Origin: Gammaproteobacteria bacterium
GTDB lineage: Bacteria; Pseudomonadota; Gammaproteobacteria; SZUA-140
Assembly (NCBI GenBank): GCA_026981935.1
Contig: JALSIC010000006.1
Location: 1 to 32,964, forward strand
Direction of reading: 5' to 3'
DNA: 32,964 nt
Part shown: piece after piece, positions 10,553 through 18,823 of the stretch
Layout of the letters: every line of letters starts with the position of its first letter
Position numbering within the stretch: the first letter of the stretch is position 1
Position numbers and translations under genes: made by a program
The notes under the pieces: model-generated
Databases searched by the model: none
Told to the model about the DNA's origin: nothing
Seen by the model: only the letters and a program-made list of their open reading frames with translations

Positions 10553-12795
10553 TCCCACGGGAGCTGACTATGAGCGTTTTGAGCGGGTTTGCAACGCGAC
10601 TGGAAACCGGGACAAGGGAAGGCGCGCACCGGACGGGCATGACCGGGGCAGTGAGACATGCCGCAAGGCGACTGGTCCTGCTCCTGGCCTGTCTGGTTCC
10701 GGGTTTTGCCCCGGATTTTGCTCCGGGACTCGCGGTGGCGGCCGAGCCGCCCCGTCATGTCCTGAAGGACGTGGCATTCCAGGCCCTGCCGGGCAACCGG
10801 GTGCAGATCCGCCTCCACTTCGCCGGCGAGGCGCCGCCCGAGCCGCCATTGAGTTTCACCATCGACAACCCGGCCCGGATCGCGCTGGATTTCCCCCGGA
10901 CCCGCAGCGCCGTGCCCAAGCGCCTCAGCCTCGGGGTCGGTGTCGCCCGCAGCATCAATGCCATCGAGGCGCGGGGGCGCACCCGCGTGGTCCTGAATCT
11001 CACTCAGATGGTGCCTTACGAGACCCGTGTCGAAGGCAGCGACGTGCTCATCGTGCTGGCCAACAGCGCCCCCGAGGCCGCCGCCGCACCAAAACCGGTG
11101 TTTCCCCCCGCTTCGTCCGGTCGTGCAAAAGAGGCGCAGGCGAGTATTGCGGCCCGGCAGAAACCGGAAATTCCCGCTGTCCGTGACATCGATTTCCAGC
11201 GGGGGCCCCAGGGCGAGGGGCGGGTCGTGGTCAGGCTCAGCGATCCGTCCATTGCCGTCAACGTGGAACAGTCCGCCAACCGTATCATCGTGGATTTCAT
11301 CGGCGCCAGCCTTCCCGATGACCTGGAGCGGCGCATGGACGTCACGGACTTTGCCACCCCGGTGACGCTCATAGACAGTTTCCGCAAGGATGGACGAGTG
11401 CGCCTGGTGGTGGAAAACACCGGTCGTTTCGAGCATCTCGCCTATCAGTCCGATACCCGGTTCACCCTGGAGGTGAAGCCGGTGACGCCCGAGGAGGAGG
11501 CGCTCGCCCGCCTCAAGAAGCCGGAATACACCGGCGCGCGCCTCTCTCTCAATTTCCAGGACATCGAGGTGCGGGCAGTCCTGCAGTTGATCGCGGATTT
11601 CACCGGCATGAACCTGGTGACCAGCGACTCCGTGCAGGGCAATGTCACCCTGCGCCTGAAGAACGTGCCCTGGGATCAGGCCCTGGACATCATTCTCAAG
11701 ACCAAGGGCCTGGCCATGCGCAAGACCGGCAACGTCATCCTGGTGGCGCCCAGCGAGGAGATCGCCGCCCGGGAGAAGCAGGAGCTGGAGTCCCAGCAGA
11801 AGGTCAAGGAACTGGCGCCGCTGTTCACCGATCTCATCCAGGTCAATTACGCCAAGGCCAACGACATCGCCGAACTTCTCAAGGCCGAGGAAAATTCCCT
11901 GCTTTCCGAGCGCGGCAGCGTGACCGTGGATGAGCGCACCAATGCCTTGCTGGTGCGGGATACCGCCGACAAGCTGGACGAGATCCGGCGTCTGGTGAGC
12001 AAACTGGACATTCCCGTGCGCCAGGTGCTCATCGAATCCCGCATCGTGGTGGCGAGCAACAATTTCAGCCGTGACCTGGGCGTGCGCTTCGGCTTCGCCG
12101 GTGTGGAGGAACTCAACAACGATACCACCGGCTTCACCGCTGGTTCTCTCTCGGGTACCGACGGCATGGTGAGTTCGGCGCCACCCCCCATCACGCTGCC
12201 GGGACTGGACAACCGTCTCAACGTCAACCTCCCTGTGCAGACACCCGCCGGCCAGATCGCCTTCGCCGTGCTGGGCTCGGATTTCCTGGTGGACCTGGAG
12301 CTGTCCGCCATGCAGGCCGAGGGCGAGGGCGAGGTCATCTCCAGCCCGCGGGTCATCACGGCCAACCAGTACGAGGCGGTCATCGAGCAGGGTACGGAGA
12401 TTCCCTACCAGCAGGCCGCCTCCAGCGGCGCCACCTCGGTGACCTTCAAGAAGGCCGTGTTGAGCCTGCGGGTGACGCCGCAGATCACGCCGGACGACCG
12501 CATCATCATGGACCTGCAGGTGAACAAGGACAACAAGGGCGAAGTCTTCCAGGGCGTACCCAGCATCGATACCCGCGAAGTGCGCACCCAGGTGCTGGTG
12601 GGCAACGGTGAGACGGTGGTGCTCGGCGGCATCTACGAGGAGACCCGCAACAACACCGTCAACAAGGTGCCCTTCCTCGGCAGCATGCCCTTGATCGGCG
12701 GCCTGTTCCGCCAGACGACCCGCCAGGACGACAAGCGGGAATTGCTGATCTTCGTCACGCCCAAGATCCTCAAGGAGGGGCTGGAACTGCGTTGA
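10549..12795 (+). CDS. pilQ: Type IV pilus secretin PilQ
   Basis: Outer-membrane secretin through which the pilus passes. Domains in order: an export signal (about 38-66, ending AVAAEP), two AMIN peptidoglycan-binding domains (about 70-165 and 210-310), an STN/N0 domain with DIEVRAVLQLIADFTGMNLV, a KH-like secretin N1 domain (about 420-500) and the secretin core with ISSPRVITANQYEAVIEQG. The protein ends with VPFLGSMPLIGGLFR and LLIFVTPKIL. The start could be the ATG overlapping the pilP stop (10549, preceded by GAGG) or ATG 10570 (preceded by GGGAG). Both lie upstream of the signal, as does ATG 10639, so the mature protein is unchanged. It is the last gene of the operon. Only a weak hairpin (12808-12830, no T-run) follows. 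Confidence 0.95.
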   Translation: MIPRELTMSVLSGFATRLETGTREGAHRTGMTGAVRHAARRLVLLLACLVPGFAPDFAPGLAVAAEPPRHVLKDVAFQALPGNRVQIRLHFAGEAPPEPPLSFTIDNPARIALDFPRTRSAVPKRLSLGVGVARSINAIEARGRTRVVLNLTQMVPYETRVEGSDVLIVLANSAPEAAAAPKPVFPPASSGRAKEAQASIAARQKPEIPAVRDIDFQRGPQGEGRVVVRLSDPSIAVNVEQSANRIIVDFIGASLPDDLERRMDVTDFATPVTLIDSFRKDGRVRLVVENTGRFEHLAYQSDTRFTLEVKPVTPEEEALARLKKPEYTGARLSLNFQDIEVRAVLQLIADFTGMNLVTSDSVQGNVTLRLKNVPWDQALDIILKTKGLAMRKTGNVILVAPSEEIAAREKQELESQQKVKELAPLFTDLIQVNYAKANDIAELLKAEENSLLSERGSVTVDERTNALLVRDTADKLDEIRRLVSKLDIPVRQVLIESRIVVASNNFSRDLGVRFGFAGVEELNNDTTGFTAGSLSGTDGMVSSAPPPITLPGLDNRLNVNLPVQTPAGQIAFAVLGSDFLVDLELSAMQAEGEGEVISSPRVITANQYEAVIEQGTEIPYQQAASSGATSVTFKKAVLSLRVTPQITPDDRIIMDLQVNKDNKGEVFQGVPSIDTREVRTQVLVGNGETVVLGGIYEETRNNTVNKVPFLGSMPLIGGLFRQTTRQDDKRELLIFVTPKILKEGLELR

Positions 12796-12893
12796 GTTCC
12801 CTTCGGTGACGGCCCCGGATTGCTGCCGTCCCGGCAAAATACCGTCAGTGAAGTCTTGCATATACGAGGCGCCTGATCGGCACAGAGACCGAT

Positions 12894-12923
12894 CTAAAGT
12901 AAAGCGCGTCGCCAGTCGAAATC
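12894..12923 (+). repeat. 30-bp direct repeat, copy 1
   Basis: Begins CTAAAGTAAA and ends AGTCGAAATC. It matches copy 2 (13271-13300) at 25 of 30 positions without gaps: the outer 10 bases at each end are identical and all mismatches are in the centre. It ends one base before the left inverted-repeat-like end at 12925. Confidence 0.75.
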
Positions 12924-13110
12924 TCTTAAGGAGCCTCTGATCAATTCTGGGCGGGATGGATGGTGAAATGAAATGTCCCGGATCAAGGCGCAAGGCGCAG
13001 GCCATGGCAGCGCCCTGGCCAAGCTTTGCAACACCGGGACGGGGCATTTCAGACACCAGACACCGGTTCACGAATTATTAATAGTCTCATAATTGCCTAT
13101 ATCAAAATGT

Positions 13111-13141
13111 GTAGCCCGGATGGAGTGGAACGTAATCCGGG
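13111..13141 (+). repeat. REP-like palindromic element, forward copy
   Basis: Starts GTAGCCCGGATGGAG and ends with ATCCGGG. Its arms CCCGGAT and ATCCGGG can form a 7-bp stem. The GTAGCCCGGATG...ATCCGGG form resembles a repetitive extragenic palindrome common in gammaproteobacterial genomes. It pairs with the reverse copy at 13166-13202. Confidence 0.65.
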
Positions 13142-13165
13142 TGCGGGGTTTTTGCCGCCTGGTTT

Positions 13166-13202
13166 CCTGGATTGGGTTATTGCGCTGCTTCATCCAGGCC
13201 AC
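13166..13202 (-). repeat. REP-like palindromic element, reverse diverged copy
   Basis: Reads CCTGGATT ... ATCCAGGCCAC on the plus strand, the inverse of the element at 13111-13141 with a matched change in both arms (CCTGGAT/ATCCAGG), so the hairpin is conserved although the sequence has drifted. The two copies in opposite orientation, about 25 bp apart, form a BIME-like unit. Confidence 0.55.
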
Positions 13203-13270
13203 CGAAATCTGCGTGCCGACAGTCGGAACATGTCCATTCAGCTACGAGGCTTTCAGTAACCAGAGGTTCC

Positions 13271-13300
13271 CTAAAGTAAACCTCGCAGTCAGTCGAAATC
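13271..13300 (+). repeat. 30-bp direct repeat, copy 2
   Basis: Begins CTAAAGTAAA and ends AGTCGAAATC, matching copy 1 (12894-12923) at 25 of 30 positions. A much weaker echo (AAGTAA ... CGAAAT) occurs around 13534-13566, next to the ribosome-binding site of the lipoprotein gene, but needs gaps to align. Confidence 0.75.
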
Positions 13301-13374
13301 ATGGCAGAGAAGTTTGTCCCGCGCGACAACAAGCGATCATTCTCGGTTTGTGGCCCTTGCACGGAAGTACGCGG

Positions 13375-13404
13375 TTGATATTCGGCATAAAGCGACAGGA
13401 TAAA
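13375..13404 (+). promoter_or_regulatory. Candidate promoter of the Ig-like lipoprotein gene
   Basis: TTGATA (13375-13380) and GATAAA (13399-13404), 18 bp apart, each match four or five of the six consensus positions. Transcription would begin near 13411 and give a leader of about 175 nt that includes the structured region at 13439-13510. Confidence 0.4.
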
Positions 13405-13438
13405 ATTTTTTGAGAGTAGCCTATATGTATGACATTGA

Positions 13439-13510
13439 TGGCCTGCACGGAGCGGGGTGAGACGCGGCATGGATTGCTTTCCTCCTGGAGTCCAGGCCAT
13501 GCGAAGGCCA
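13439..13510 (+). ncRNA. Structured 5' leader (nested hairpins) of the Ig-like lipoprotein gene
   Basis: An outer stem, TGGCCT (13439-13444) with AGGCCA (13505-13510), encloses GCATGG (13467-13472) with CCATGC (13497-13502). That in turn stacks on CCTGG (13484-13488) with CCAGG (13492-13496) around an AGT loop. The three stems nest without conflict, and the 3' strand CCAGGCCATGC is continuous. I do not recognise a riboswitch class: the c-di-GMP and other common consensus cores are not visible. It may control translation of the downstream gene. Confidence 0.4.
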
Positions 13511-13588
13511 CCAGTCAATAATGTAAGTCTCGATAAGTAAGGTAACGCGTGACCGATTGCGAAATAGACCGACCTTTAGGGAGTACCA

Positions 13589-15709
13589 ATGAAAAGAATT
13601 GCGCAGATTACCGCATTATTGATCGCGTTGGGCTTGCTGACAGGCTGTCTTGGCGGCGGAGACGCTTTTGTTCCTGGCAGTGATAATGCCCCGGCAGTTA
13701 CAGAAGCAGGTCTGTCTGTAAGCCTGGAACTCGTGGATCAAGCGCGAGGCACGGCTACAACATCCATTTCGGCAACTTCGCCCGGTGAGTTGCGGGCGAC
13801 CGTCACGCAAAATGGATCACCGCTTGCGTCCGCTGTTGTTTCGTTTTCAACAGAGATTGGAGAACTAAGCCCACCTTCCGGGACGGCGCTTACCGATGCA
13901 TCGGGCGTGGCTACCATCACCCTGCAAAGCGGCGACCAAACGGGAGCAGGTACAGTGACTGCCAGCGTGACTGCAGGGGAAGAGACAGCGACAGCCGAAG
14001 TCTCGTTCCAGATACTGGCCGCTGGGACCACTACCACCACGGTAGACATGGGAAATGGAACGGGGAGCAATTTCGTATCGGGTGTTATAGACATAGGCGG
14101 CATAACATCGTTATCTGCGGGCGGCACCCTGACCGCGACTGTGAGCATCGTGGATACATCGAATAATAATGCGGCTTATACGAGTCCGGTTACGGTGAGT
14201 TTTTCATCGACGTGTGTTAGTGCGGGCTCGGCCACCATGGATGCCGTTGTGACTACCGTCAACGGCATCGCATCCAGCACTTACTTGGCGCAAGGATGTA
14301 CGGGCAATGACGTCATCGTTGCGACGGCTGTGGTGGGTGGTACAACCTATACTGCCAGCGCTGGTTTTTCCGTGCTGGCAGCGGAAGTAGGAAGTATTGG
14401 CTTTGTGTCCGCAACCCCTGGCAGCATTGCGCTCCAGGGCACGGGAGGCAGCGGACTGTCGGAATCCTCAGTAGTCGTGTTCAGGGTGCTTGATGCGCAG
14501 GGGGACCCGGTCCCTAATCAGTCCGTGAATTTCAGTCTGAGTACTGCAGTGGGCGGCATTTCCCTTAGCCCTTCAAGCGCGGTTACTGATCAGAGCGGGC
14601 AGGTGCAGACAGTCGTGCAGGCAGGCACGGTGGCGACGTCAGTAGGCGTCATTGCAACGACTGTTTCCGCGGGCAAGACATTTCAGACACAGTCGAGTCA
14701 GCTGGTGATTACTACGGGCATACCTGATCAGGACAGTTTCTCTCTCAGTGCCTCTGTTCTTGCGCCCGAGGCATGGGGCTATGATGGTGAAGAGGTCACG
14801 ATCACGGCACGCCTGGCGGACCGCTTCAACAATCCGGTGCCCGATGGAACGGCAGTCACTTTTACTACTGAAGGCGGATCAATAGACGGCTCATGCACGA
14901 CGGTGGATGGAGAGTGTTCCGTAACTTGGCGCAGCCAGGCGCCGCGTCCATGCGGACAGCGGTTGGGTGCTCAGACGGTCACGTTGAATCCATTGGCAGG
15001 CCCCAATGTCTGTGAACCTGGCACGACCACAAACCCCTCCGTGCCTCAGCCCGGTACAGCGCCACTGGGCCAGCCCTACGGCGGACGGGTAACGATTCTG
15101 GCAACGGTAGTGGGCGAAGAGAGCTTCATCGATACCAATGGTAACGGTATCTTCGATGATGGTGACACCATGGCAGACTTGCCGCATGAAGCCTGGCTGG
15201 ACGAGGACGAAGATGGCGTGCGCGGGACTTATGAGCCTTTTCTTGATTTTGATGCCAGCGGGACTCATGAAGGGGCGCCCGATGGAAAGTTCAATGGTGT
15301 TCTTTGCGAGCGTACCACGGCTCCCCTGTGCAGCACCAATCAACTGTTGCATGTGCGGCAATCACTGGTGCTGGTTATGTCAGGGAGCCAGGCCTTTATC
15401 GACGTTGTTCCGGATGCTTCAATTGATCCCATGGCTGCCTGCAACGGCACGATTGGATTTACGGTCAGATATTCCGACCTGCACAATCAACCCATGCCTG
15501 CCGGTACCAGAGTCGATGTGTCTACCACCTACGGCACGATAAGCTCGGGTAACTCATTTACCCAGACAGACACGAACGGCAACTTCGCGATTTCTTTCCG
15601 GGGTGTCATCACCGGAACCGGCTCGCCAGGCTCGGGAACATTGACTGTAACCGTTACCACGCCCAAGAACATTGTGAGCACGGCTGACTTTCCCGTTTCC
15701 TGTAACTGA
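13589..15709 (+). CDS. Multi-Ig-like-domain (Big-1 type) lipoprotein
   Basis: A 706-aa envelope lipoprotein with a signal peptide ending LLTGC (lipid-modified C20). After a short Gly/Asp-rich linker come about four or five repeated beta domains of roughly 90-110 residues. Signature stretches are GSPLASAVVSFSTEIGEL, TDASGVATITLQSG, DAQGDPVPNQSVNFSLS, TDQSGQVQTVVQAG, NNPVPDGTAVTFTTEGGSI and NQPMPAGTRVDVSTTYGTI, the pattern of invasin/intimin Big-1 domains. An acidic DTNGNGIFDDGD loop (515-526), followed by another Asp/Glu-rich stretch, could bind calcium. Four cysteines or more in the C-terminal half could form disulfides. A likely role is surface adhesion or stabilising an envelope complex, but the ligand is unknown. 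GGGAG before the ATG fixes the start. Base composition is clearly less GC-rich than its neighbours, suggesting acquisition. Confidence 0.85.
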   Translation: MKRIAQITALLIALGLLTGCLGGGDAFVPGSDNAPAVTEAGLSVSLELVDQARGTATTSISATSPGELRATVTQNGSPLASAVVSFSTEIGELSPPSGTALTDASGVATITLQSGDQTGAGTVTASVTAGEETATAEVSFQILAAGTTTTTVDMGNGTGSNFVSGVIDIGGITSLSAGGTLTATVSIVDTSNNNAAYTSPVTVSFSSTCVSAGSATMDAVVTTVNGIASSTYLAQGCTGNDVIVATAVVGGTTYTASAGFSVLAAEVGSIGFVSATPGSIALQGTGGSGLSESSVVVFRVLDAQGDPVPNQSVNFSLSTAVGGISLSPSSAVTDQSGQVQTVVQAGTVATSVGVIATTVSAGKTFQTQSSQLVITTGIPDQDSFSLSASVLAPEAWGYDGEEVTITARLADRFNNPVPDGTAVTFTTEGGSIDGSCTTVDGECSVTWRSQAPRPCGQRLGAQTVTLNPLAGPNVCEPGTTTNPSVPQPGTAPLGQPYGGRVTILATVVGEESFIDTNGNGIFDDGDTMADLPHEAWLDEDEDGVRGTYEPFLDFDASGTHEGAPDGKFNGVLCERTTAPLCSTNQLLHVRQSLVLVMSGSQAFIDVVPDASIDPMAACNGTIGFTVRYSDLHNQPMPAGTRVDVSTTYGTISSGNSFTQTDTNGNFAISFRGVITGTGSPGSGTLTVTVTTPKNIVSTADFPVSCN

Positions 15710-15808
15710 TGGGAATGATCATGCTGGGCTGATCGTGGAGGGGTTCAGGGATGGGGCGTGCCGCATCGCCTGGTTGATTTCACCTGGTGACTCTGGCATA
15801 TCTCAGCC

Positions 15809-16363
15809 ATGGAGATGGACGAGGATGCCAATATCTTTCTCATCGGCCCCATGGGCTCGGGCAAGACCACCATCGGGCGCCAGCTCGCCAGGGCGCTGGG
15901 CAAGACCTTCGTGGACAGCGATCACGAGATCGAGGCCCGCACCGGCGCCGACATTCCCTGGATCTTCGATCTCGAGGGCGAGGCCGGTTTCCGCCGCCGC
16001 GAGGCCGCGCTCATCGACGAGCTGACCCGCCGCCGGGGTATCGTCCTGGCCACGGGCGGCGGCGCCGTGCTCTCCGAAGCCAACCGTCGTCATCTCGCCG
16101 CGCGCGGCATCGTGATCTATCTGCACGCTTCCGTGGACCAGCAGTTGCGCCGCACCGCCCGGGACCGGCACCGGCCCCTGCTGCAGTCCGGCGATCGCCG
16201 CGCCACGCTGGAGTCCCTTCTGGCCAGGCGGGATCCCCTTTACCGCGAAATTGCAAACATCGTCGTGGACACCGATAATCGCTCCGTGCGCAACACCGTC
16301 AACCAGATCCTGAAGCGACTGCAGCAACTGCCTGAGGAGAGCGCCAGGCCATCTTCGCCATGA
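15809..16363 (+). CDS. aroK: Shikimate kinase
   Basis: Phosphorylates shikimate at the 3-hydroxyl with ATP, in the aromatic amino acid pathway. Walker A is GPMGSGKTT (about 13-21). The shikimate-binding residues are in DSDHEIE, FRRREA and ATGGGAV, with the lid arginines in RHRPLL. The 184-aa length is normal. ATG 15809 or ATG 15815 could be the start; neither has a strong ribosome-binding site. A perfect 11-bp palindrome, TCACCTGGTGA (15780-15790), lies just upstream. The gene overlaps aroB. In related genomes aroK usually follows pilQ directly, so the lipoprotein island separates it from its usual neighbour and perhaps from its usual promoter. Confidence 0.93.
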   Translation: MEMDEDANIFLIGPMGSGKTTIGRQLARALGKTFVDSDHEIEARTGADIPWIFDLEGEAGFRRREAALIDELTRRRGIVLATGGGAVLSEANRRHLAARGIVIYLHASVDQQLRRTARDRHRPLLQSGDRRATLESLLARRDPLYREIANIVVDTDNRSVRNTVNQILKRLQQLPEESARPSSP

Positions 16364-16377
16364 GAAACGAGCCATCC

Positions 16378-17463
16378 ATGACCACGCTGACGGTGGCGCT
16401 GGGCCCCCGCAGCTATCCCATCCACATCGGCACGGGCCTGCTGGGCAGGCGCGAGTTGCTGGCGCCCCATCTCGCCGGCTCCCAGGTCATGGTGGTGAGC
16501 AACGAGACCGTTGCGCCCCTCTACCTGGACAGGCTGGCCCCGGCGCTGGAAGGCTGTGCGTGGGACAAGGTGGTGCTGCCCGATGGCGAACAGTACAAGA
16601 CCCTCGAGGTCCTGAACCGCATCTTCGATGCCCTGCTGGCGCGGCGTTTCGCCCGTGACGCCACTCTCATCGCCCTGGGGGGCGGCGTGGTGGGCGACAT
16701 GGCCGGTTTTGCCGCCGCCTGCTACCAACGTGGCGTACCCTTCGTCCAGATTCCCACGACGCTGCTGGCCCAGGTGGATTCGTCCGTGGGCGGCAAGACG
16801 GGCGTCAATCACCCCCTGGGCAAGAACATGATCGGCGCCTTCTACCAGCCTCGCTGTGTGATCATCGATACCGTGACCCTGGATACCCTCGACGACCGCC
16901 AGCTGCGCGCCGGCATCGCCGAGGTGATCAAGTACGGCCTGTTGCGCGACGCGCCCTTCTTCAACTGGCTGGAGGGCAATATGGATGCCCTGCTGGCGCG
17001 TGACAGGACCGCCCTGGCCCATGCCATCGAGCGCTCCTGCCGCAACAAGGCCGAGATCGTGGCCGCAGACGAGCTGGAGCGGGGGCAGCGGGCCCTGCTC
17101 AATCTGGGGCACACCTTCGGCCACGCCATTGAAACCGGCCTGGGATATGGAACCTGGCTCCACGGCGAGGCCGTGGCGGCGGGCATGTGCATGGCCGCGG
17201 AGATGTCCCGGCGCCTGGGATGGCTCGGCGAGGAGGAGCGGCGGCGCATCCTGGCATTGGTGCGCCGCGCCGGCCTGCCCACGCGCCCGCCCGGTACGAT
17301 TTCCGTGGCGCGTTTTCTGGAGCTGATGGCGGTGGACAAGAAGGTCCGCGCGGGACGTCTGCGCCTGGTGCTGCTGCGCCGTATCGGCGAGGCGGTGCTG
17401 ACGGCGGACTTCGATGAGACGGTCTTGCGGGAGAGCATCGAGGCATCGGGCCGTGAGGGATGA
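16378..17463 (+). CDS. aroB: 3-dehydroquinate synthase
   Basis: NAD- and metal-dependent cyclisation of DAHP to 3-dehydroquinate, the second step of the shikimate pathway. [14 protein letters not shown] binds [28 protein letters not shown] forms the active site, and [11 protein letters not shown] carries metal-binding histidines. [12 protein letters not shown] adds another conserved His. The start at 16378 gives [15 protein letters not shown], which aligns with the usual family N-terminus. An upstream in-frame ATG at 16360 overlaps the aroK stop and would add six residues; it cannot be excluded and would couple the two genes. Length from 16378 is 361 aa. Confidence 0.94.
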   Translation: MTTLTVALGPRSYPIHIGTGLLGRRELLAPHLAGSQVMVVSNETVAPLYLDRLAPALEGCAWDKVVLPDGEQYKTLEVLNRIFDALLARRFARDATLIALGGGVVGDMAGFAAACYQRGVPFVQIPTTLLAQVDSSVGGKTGVNHPLGKNMIGAFYQPRCVIIDTVTLDTLDDRQLRAGIAEVIKYGLLRDAPFFNWLEGNMDALLARDRTALAHAIERSCRNKAEIVAADELERGQRALLNLGHTFGHAIETGLGYGTWLHGEAVAAGMCMAAEMSRRLGWLGEEERRRILALVRRAGLPTRPPGTISVARFLELMAVDKKVRAGRLRLVLLRRIGEAVLTADFDETVLRESIEASGREG

Positions 17464-17564
17464 CAGGCGGTATTCGCGGCCGGGGGGCGCTCCTGCGGAA
17501 TCTGACCGCAGGGCGCCCCATCGGCGGACGCAATGGGCGCCGGCACTCCACTGGATGGGCGACC

Positions 17565-18731
17565 ATGCCCTGGAACGCTGAACAGGCCCTGGCCCCCTAT
17601 GCCGCCAGCCCCGGCAACTCCCGCGGCCGGCGCCATCCCGAGGCGCCGCCGGCCTACCGCAGCGAATACCAGCGGGACCGGGACCGCATCGTGCACTCCG
17701 CCGCCTTTCGTCGCCTGGAATACAAGACCCAGGTGTTCGTCAATCACGAGGGCGACATGTACCGCACGCGCCTCACGCATTCCCTGGAGGTGGCCCAGAT
17801 CGGCCGCTCCATCGCCCGCGTGCTGGGCCTGAACGAGGATCTGACAGAATCCATCGCCCTGGCCCACGACCTGGGTCACACCCCTTTCGGCCATGCCGGC
17901 CAGGATGCCCTCAACCGCTGCATGAAGGACTACGGCGGCTTCGAGCACAACCTCCAGTCCCTGCGCGTGGTGGACGAGCTGGAAGAACGGTATGCCGAAT
18001 TCAGCGGCCTCAACCTGACCTTCGAGACGCGGGAGGGCATCCTCAAGCACTGCTCGCCGCGTGTCGCCGCCACGCTGGGCGAGGTGGGCGCGCGTTTTCT
18101 GCAGCAGCGCCAGCCCAGCCTCGAGGCCCAGCTCACCAATCTGGCCGATGAAATTGCCTACAACAGTCACGACGTGGACGACGGCCTGCGCGCCGGCCTC
18201 ATCACGATCGATCAGCTCAGCGAGATCGAACTCTTCCGCGTGCAATACGAGGCGGTCTGCCGGCGCCATCCCGGCCTGAACCACCGGCGTGTCATCCACG
18301 AGGTGGTGCGGCGCATCATCAATCACCAGGTCACCGACCTCATCGAGACCAGCCGGCGCCGCATCGCAGAAGCGGCGCCACCGGATATCGAGGCGGTGCG
18401 CGCCGCGCCACGACCCTTGATCGCCTTCAGCGAGAACATGCAGGCCATGAACCGGGAACTGAAGCGCTTTCTGCGCCAGGCCCTGTACCGGCATTACCGC
18501 GTGCGGCGCATGAGTGTCAAGGCCGAGCGTATCGTCACTGCCCTTTTCGAGGCCTTCATGACGGATCCCTGCCTGCTGCCGCCGGAATACCAGCGCAAGC
18601 AGGCCACCCTGGCGGAGGCGGATGGTATTGCAGGGCGAGCCCGAGTGGTGGCAGACTACGTGGCGGGCATGACCGACCGTTTTGCCATCGGTGAATACGA
18701 ACGGCTTTTCGAGCCGTCCCAGGTAACCTGA
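17565..18731 (+). CDS. dgt: Deoxyguanosinetriphosphate triphosphohydrolase-like protein (HD domain)
   Basis: Member of the dGTPase-like HD phosphohydrolase family, which cleaves dNTPs to nucleosides and tripolyphosphate. N-terminal landmarks are [20 protein letters not shown] (31-50) and [10 protein letters not shown]. The metal site comprises H72 in [13 protein letters not shown]101/D102 in [13 protein letters not shown] and a later Asp in [15 protein letters not shown]. Length is 388 aa from the ATG at 17565. A longer in-frame reading from 17460 overlaps the aroB stop but adds 35 low-complexity Gly/Arg residues, so the internal ATG is preferred. This is the shorter, broad-specificity type rather than the 505-aa E. 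coli Dgt. It sits between aroB and the WGR/DamX pair. Confidence 0.9.
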   Translation: MPWNAEQALAPYAASPGNSRGRRHPEAPPAYRSEYQRDRDRIVHSAAFRRLEYKTQVFVNHEGDMYRTRLTHSLEVAQIGRSIARVLGLNEDLTESIALAHDLGHTPFGHAGQDALNRCMKDYGGFEHNLQSLRVVDELEERYAEFSGLNLTFETREGILKHCSPRVAATLGEVGARFLQQRQPSLEAQLTNLADEIAYNSHDVDDGLRAGLITIDQLSEIELFRVQYEAVCRRHPGLNHRRVIHEVVRRIINHQVTDLIETSRRRIAEAAPPDIEAVRAAPRPLIAFSENMQAMNRELKRFLRQALYRHYRVRRMSVKAERIVTALFEAFMTDPCLLPPEYQRKQATLAEADGIAGRARVVADYVAGMTDRFAIGEYERLFEPSQVT

Positions 18732-18823
18732 GCCAGTCACCCGAATGACGGTCTGAAGGGCCATTTCACCGACCGGGGACGCTGTCCGGGGCTCAGGAAA
18801 GGCCGCCAGCTTGATCCAGCTTG

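Larger units (their letters stand above)
12925..13276. mobile_element. Candidate degenerate MITE-like element
   Basis: The left end, CTTAAGGAGCCTCTGATCAA (12925-12944), and the reverse complement of the right end, CTTTAGGGAACCTCTGGTTA (from 13276 down), share CTT, AGG and CCTCTG in order with one gap and several mismatches. They would be diverged terminal inverted repeats of an element of about 350 bp with no transposase. The 30-bp direct repeats lie at or next to both ends. The internal sequence carries the REP-like pair. This is an inference from pattern only, and the repeats are imperfect. Confidence 0.4.
12796..13588. other. Non-coding island between pilQ and the Ig-like lipoprotein gene
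   Basis: This 793-bp stretch has no credible gene: the short frames in it show no domain, signal or ribosome-binding site. It contains a weak hairpin after pilQ (12808-12830), two 30-bp direct repeats, a pair of diverged terminal-inverted-repeat-like sequences, a REP-like inverted pair, an AT-rich patch at about 13070-13110, a candidate promoter and a structured leader. These are listed separately. The mixture of repeats is unlike the tightly packed flanking DNA and suggests past mobile-element activity. Confidence 0.7.

Noticed and set aside
13439-13510. Possible c-di-GMP riboswitch before the surface protein gene
   Set aside because: The nested stems are real, but the conserved core bases of the known c-di-GMP riboswitch classes are not visible, so no class is claimed.
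13177-13518. 113-aa minus-strand frame in the pilQ-lipoprotein gap
   Set aside because: It crosses the REP-like and direct repeats and the structured leader, has no ribosome-binding site and shows no recognisable protein pattern.
17460-17564. N-terminal extension of the dGTPase-like gene
   Set aside because: The 35 added residues are Gly/Arg-rich and unlike the family; the ATG at 17565 gives the expected start.
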